NCBI GenBank assembly: GCA_003439945.1
Contig: QVRM01004003.1
Location: 1,292,501-1,356,500 of the forward strand
Direction of reading: 5' to 3'
DNA from: Dermanyssus gallinae
Lineage: Eukaryota > Arthropoda > Arachnida > Mesostigmata > Dermanyssidae
Length of the DNA: 64,000 bases
Both the position numbers and the translations under genes were made by a program. Of the stretch, positions 60,517-64,000 are shown piece by piece; the first letter of the stretch is position 1, and each line of letters starts with the position of its first letter. The notes under the pieces are model-generated. The model had not been told where the DNA came from, made no database searches, and was given only the letters and a program-made list of their open reading frames with translations.

Positions 60517-60550
<34 letters not shown>

Positions 60551-60900
60551 ACAATAACAGCAGCAGTAACAACGATTATAGCAGTAGTAGCAATAAGAAC
60601 AATAATAACAACAACAACACCGGCACAGCCACAACGCGGTCGTAGTATGTCGTCTGACTCGAGTAGCAAGCAGGCCGGTCCACTTCCGCAGGCGGTTTCG
60701 TATAGCGACGATACGTATCGGAGCCATCATAGGTTGAGGAGACGCGGCATCGGTCATATCTTGTTGTTGTTGCTGCGGCTGTTTATGTTGTTGTTGTTGT
60801 TGCTGATGCTGTTTATGTTGTTGTTATTGCTGCTGCTGCTGTTTATGTTGTTGTTGTTGTTGCTGCTGTTTATGTCGTTGCTGTTGTTGCTGTAGCAGCG
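60436..60900. repeat. AAC cluster followed by inverted GTT/GCT cluster
   Basis: AAC at 60445-60625 and GTT/GCT with a recurring CTGTTTATGTTG phrase at 60757-60898. The two are in opposite orientation about 130 bp apart. Confidence 0.9.
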
Positions 60901-62040
60901 TTGGTCAATTTCGGGTGCAATTTTTACGACCTTTACGAAAGTCCGTACGCGAATGGCGAGCGAGACGCAGACAGACAGATAGACCGACTGGAGCAGTGAC
61001 CTGCAAATCGAACCCTATCGATCGCCAATCGCCGACTTGGACAGAGGGACGCTTGACAGCAGCGCTACTGCACTTCTACTGCTTCGGACCGAGGCGAGCC
61101 AACGTCGTTGACGCCGTCCGTGGTGACGTCATGGTGGTTGGCACCTGTCCTATCTATCCGCGGATTCCATCTGTAGCAGGTGTGACTATGTCGTTCTTGT
61201 CAGTAAAATGCAAAGTCCTTCTTTGCGTTGAGTGCGTTGAGGCGGCCAGCTTAGCAGGGCAGACAGACGGGGGTGGCCACCCGTCAAGGGTCTTGGCGCC
61301 CGCCCGAGGCGTCGCCATTACGCTGTACACTCCACAAAACAGTGGTAGCAATGGCAATAGTCCCGGGCCTCTATCAGCTACAGTAGTGCGCAGGAGTAGA
61401 AGGGAGGTTGGTCCGAGCCCTGGTCGTTTTGAATTTGCGCGATTCGTTGATTGAACTGGATGGCGCGGCAAATGGTGGCGTCTGAATGATGAATTACCTA
61501 ACAGCGGGAAACCGCAACCTAAAAACAACAGCAAATGAAGGAAATCTTATGATGAATGATCAGCATCACTCATGGTCGTAGTTATCGGTACTACCGTCGT
61601 GACCAACCACCAGCAATCGGGACCAAGGGATCAAGATCAAGACTATCACAATCATAACCATGACCAAAACTCGACGACCACTGAAACCAACCAGCTGGTA
61701 TGCCCGCAAGTGCGAATGAACGATGAGCCCCACGCCCATTCTTTTGCGCGTTGGTTAGTGTTTTTTTGTTTGTTCTGGGAAGTGTTGGGAATGCATGATG
61801 CACATGCGCCACTAGCAGCCTGCGTGACTAGTGTGAGACTCGCAAACCCACTAAACCCGGATTCCTCCCCACCCTCTAGGCTCGGTAGTACTTTGGCATT
61901 ACTTCGAATTGCGATGGTTAGTGTGTCCGATAGAGAAACGCCCACGCAGAAGGGGGCGCAAAGCCTCGTTCCACCACCGCCACAAGTCGGTGACGCTTTC
62001 CACCGTTAGGTTGGCCGGACGCAGTAGTGATCAGACACTA
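60901..62040. other. unassigned stretch
   Basis: Mixed, moderately GC-rich sequence with frames up to 179 codons on plus (60915-61454) and 126 on minus overlapping it. No domains recognised. Confidence 0.4.
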
Positions 62041-62045
62041 AAGTT

Positions 62046-62224
62046 ATACCTTTCAGGCTGACCCTCAGCCAAGATTTAACGTCTACGGGACTGATTTTCG
62101 CATTGCTTCATAGACGGACCCCCATAAATACAAATGTGTAATGATGGGGCTCGAACCCGCGCACCTATGTGTCTCCCCCGGCCGCCGAGAGGTGCAGGCG
62201 AATGCGCCACGCTACCGGGCTCGA
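62046..62224 (-). mobile_element. third copy of the SINE (minus strand)
   Basis: Reverse complement of the 18818 SINE from its first base (TCGAGCCCGGTAGCG) through the B box (GGTTCGAGCCCC), TTTATGGGGGTCCGTCTATG and GACGTTAAATCTTGGCTGAG. Nearly full length. Its 5' end lies only 3 bp from the poly(A) tract of the LINE, so its expected left flank is replaced by the LINE. Confidence 0.92.
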
Positions 62225-62225
62225 C

Positions 62226-62227
<2 letters not shown>

Positions 62228-62262
<35 letters not shown>

Positions 62263-62466
62263 GGGTGGAAAATGCATTTACGCACACCCGCCGATATAAT
62301 GACGGGTAGTGTGGGGCTAGACGCTCGGAGAGGGAATACGCGACTCACTCTAATCCGAGCGTACTACCCACTAAAAACCACCCCCCCCGGAACCCCCTCC
62401 TGGTTCGGAATTGTGAACCATTACCTCGAGACCAGGAGGGAGGAGTCTCACGCTTCAACCCTTTCC
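62228..62466 (-). mobile_element. 3' UTR and 32-nt poly(A) tail of the R1-like LINE
   Basis: Non-coding sequence after the LINE stop codon, ending on the minus strand in CCACCCCTTAA and an uninterrupted run of 32 A (T on plus, 62228-62259). A long pure tail suggests a recent insertion. Confidence 0.85.
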
Positions 62467-63999
62467 TTAGTCTGTAGGTGCATCCCGAGCAGGTAAGTCC
62501 TGCTGGGTTAAATCAGGGGGGCTCCGGGCGACGAATCGCGCCCGGCGATTATTCTCCAGCCGGATCTTTTCGCGCATGAGCCCGTCGAGGTATTTTAGGC
62601 CAGCACCCCAATTAGTCGTTGAGTCGACCATGTGCGTGACGATCACTTGCGCGGTAGATGCCCGTAGGGTAAACGGTGAGCTATCGCGGTACGCAGACAA
62701 CGCCGTGCATGTCTCAATTGTATGCGCGGCATCATCGGGCACTCCGGCGTCGCAGAGAACGCATATGTCCGTCGCGGCTTTTCCGATCTTCATCATGTAC
62801 GCCTGAAACTGACCATGTCCGCTCAGCGCCTGGGCAGCGTAATATGTCATTGGTCCCTGTGCCGTATACCACTTGCGCAAGTCCGTGATAAGAAAGCGTG
62901 TCCACGTGCCTCTCGTGTCTCCGGCAGGCGGGTGGGTCCACATCTCCGCCCAAGCGGTGAGTGTGGCCTCTCGAGCCTCGGTCCATGATATCTCTCCGTT
63001 TAATCTCCGCTTACTCCTCTCCTCCGCCAGCATGTCCCATGGAAGCAGGCATGCGAGAACAAGCAGGACGTCCGTGGAGACCGTCCGGTACGCCCGGCTA
63101 ACCCGAATTGCCACACCCCGTTGGGAGCGGCGCAGAGCCTGGCGGGCCGTGTCCGTCCTGAGTGCTAGGTCCGCCCACACTGGCGCGGCATAGAGCGCGA
63201 CCGCTTCTGCAACAGCAGCTAGTAGACGCCGTTTGGGATCGGACGCGCCTCCCTCCCGGGGTAGTATTCGGGCCAGGTTGGCCGATACTCTTGCCACCTT
63301 TTGCGTAACCTGCCTAATGTGGGGCAGGCCAGTTAGACCTGTGTCCAAGGTCACCCCTAGGTACCTGGCGTGGCGGGACGGCGTGAGAGCGTGCCCGTTG
63401 AGCTCCAGAGACATAGGCCCTATCCGTCTGCGTCCTGTTAGAAAAAGGGCCTCGGTTTTCTGTGGTGCTAACTCCAGGTGATGTTCAGTCATCCACCTGT
63501 TTATCCGGTCAAGAGCCGTGTTTGCCCTGGCCTCCAGGATAGTCCATGTGCGAGCGGTGACTACCAGTGCAAGATCATCCGCGTAGGCGATTGTCTCCAC
63601 CCCATCCGGCAGGTCGTCGAGCCGCAAGACACCATCGTATGCCACGTTCCATAGAACTGGGCCGAGTACGGAGCCCTGCGGCACCCCCGCCGTAATTTGA
63701 TGGGTTTCGCCTTGCGTGAGGAGTGTCCGCTCCTCCAGGTACGATGATAGTATGCGCCGCAGGTACGGGGAGATCCCCTTATGCTCGAGCGCACTCATTA
63801 TTGTCGACCAGTTGGCGGTGTTGAACGCATTGCGGACGTCCAGCAATATCAATAGCACGTAGTTGCGTGACCAGAGTGGCCGCTGCTGCTCGGCGCGAGC
63901 CGCCTCTATGACTCGCTCCACGGCGTCAAGGGTGGATCGGCCCCTGCGAAATCCGTATTGGTTGTTTGAGAGGGCATCTCTCGCCTCCAGTTCGTCGTT
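62467..63999 (-). CDS. R1-like LINE ORF2: reverse transcriptase, C-terminal two thirds (5' end beyond window)
   Basis: Open for 511 codons, entering from the window edge without a start codon here. RT landmarks in order: NNQYGFRRGRSTLDAV (fingers), LILLDVRNAFNTANW (motif A, catalytic Asp), AGVPQGSVLGPVLWNVAY (motif B), AYADDLALVV (motif C, catalytic pair), HHLELAPQKTEALFL (D) and YLGVTLD (E). A connection domain follows, then GHGQFQAYMMKIGKA and a CCHC-like knuckle, C-x2-C-x9-H-x4-C. No RNase H domain is seen, as expected of the R1 clade. The upstream apurinic-type endonuclease and ORF1 should lie past 64000. No stop or frameshift is seen, so it may be a functional or very young copy. It acts by target-primed reverse transcription in the nucleus. 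Confidence 0.93.
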   Translation of the reverse strand, partial: NDELEARDALSNNQYGFRRGRSTLDAVERVIEAARAEQQRPLWSRNYVLLILLDVRNAFNTANWSTIMSALEHKGISPYLRRILSSYLEERTLLTQGETHQITAGVPQGSVLGPVLWNVAYDGVLRLDDLPDGVETIAYADDLALVVTARTWTILEARANTALDRINRWMTEHHLELAPQKTEALFLTGRRRIGPMSLELNGHALTPSRHARYLGVTLDTGLTGLPHIRQVTQKVARVSANLARILPREGGASDPKRRLLAAVAEAVALYAAPVWADLALRTDTARQALRRSQRGVAIRVSRAYRTVSTDVLLVLACLLPWDMLAEERSKRRLNGEISWTEAREATLTAWAEMWTHPPAGDTRGTWTRFLITDLRKWYTAQGPMTYYAAQALSGHGQFQAYMMKIGKAATDICVLCDAGVPDDAAHTIETCTALSAYRDSSPFTLRASTAQVIVTHMVDSTTNWGAGLKYLDGLMREKIRLENNRRARFVARSPPDLTQQDLPARDAPTD

Positions 64000-64000
64000 T

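Overview
This looks like eukaryotic nuclear DNA, most likely from an arthropod. It carries an R1-type LINE, several broken LINEs, tRNA-derived SINEs with RNA polymerase III boxes, and a very high density of di- and trinucleotide microsatellites. A chelicerate (mite or tick) source is possible, but that rests only on the feel of the LINE fragments. I could not recognise any host protein-coding gene with confidence. Almost all long open frames here come from repeats: poly-isoleucine or poly-asparagine from (AAT)n/(AAC)n, Ile-Tyr runs from (TA)n, and three overlapping frames of about 1,200 codons from a minisatellite.

Layout. Positions 1-12.7 kb are non-coding DNA with (TA)n, (CT)n and (AAC)n tracts and two GC-rich islands (about 4.4-5.6 and 7.35-8.1 kb). 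Positions 12.7-17.6 kb hold the most striking object: a composite repeat with a terminal hairpin, a CA tract, about 190 bp of unique sequence, a short inverted block and then about 3.65 kb of a 25/19/13-bp minisatellite. A second, shorter copy of the whole composite follows directly. Positions 18.5-19.2 kb contain three 86-bp tandem units, a full-length SINE with a perfect 14-bp target-site duplication, and a truncated second SINE. Positions 21-25.4 kb contain a LINE 3' fragment bounded by (TA)n on both sides and several hairpins or duplications built around (TA)n. Positions 26.09-27.26 kb form a large inverted repeat with arms of about 0.5 kb. Positions 27.7-28.3, 33.3-33.6 and 45.1-45.5 kb carry decayed LINE pieces.

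Positions 33.9-34.6 and 54.9-56.3 kb carry two copies of one further retroelement family with a C-terminal Cys/His motif and a PD...D endonuclease-like motif. Both are 5'-truncated at microsatellites. Positions 56.5-57.2 kb hold a 140-bp unit present three times between (AAT)n tracts. Positions 62.0-64.0 kb hold the best-preserved coding sequence, an open R1-like reverse transcriptase on the minus strand that runs off the window end. Its poly(A) tail abuts the 5' end of a SINE.

The elements do not form a pathway. The common thread is retroelement 3' ends, SINEs and simple repeats lying against one another. The best candidates for something undescribed are the 12.7-17.6 kb composite minisatellite element and the LINE-poly(A)-SINE junction at 62.2 kb.
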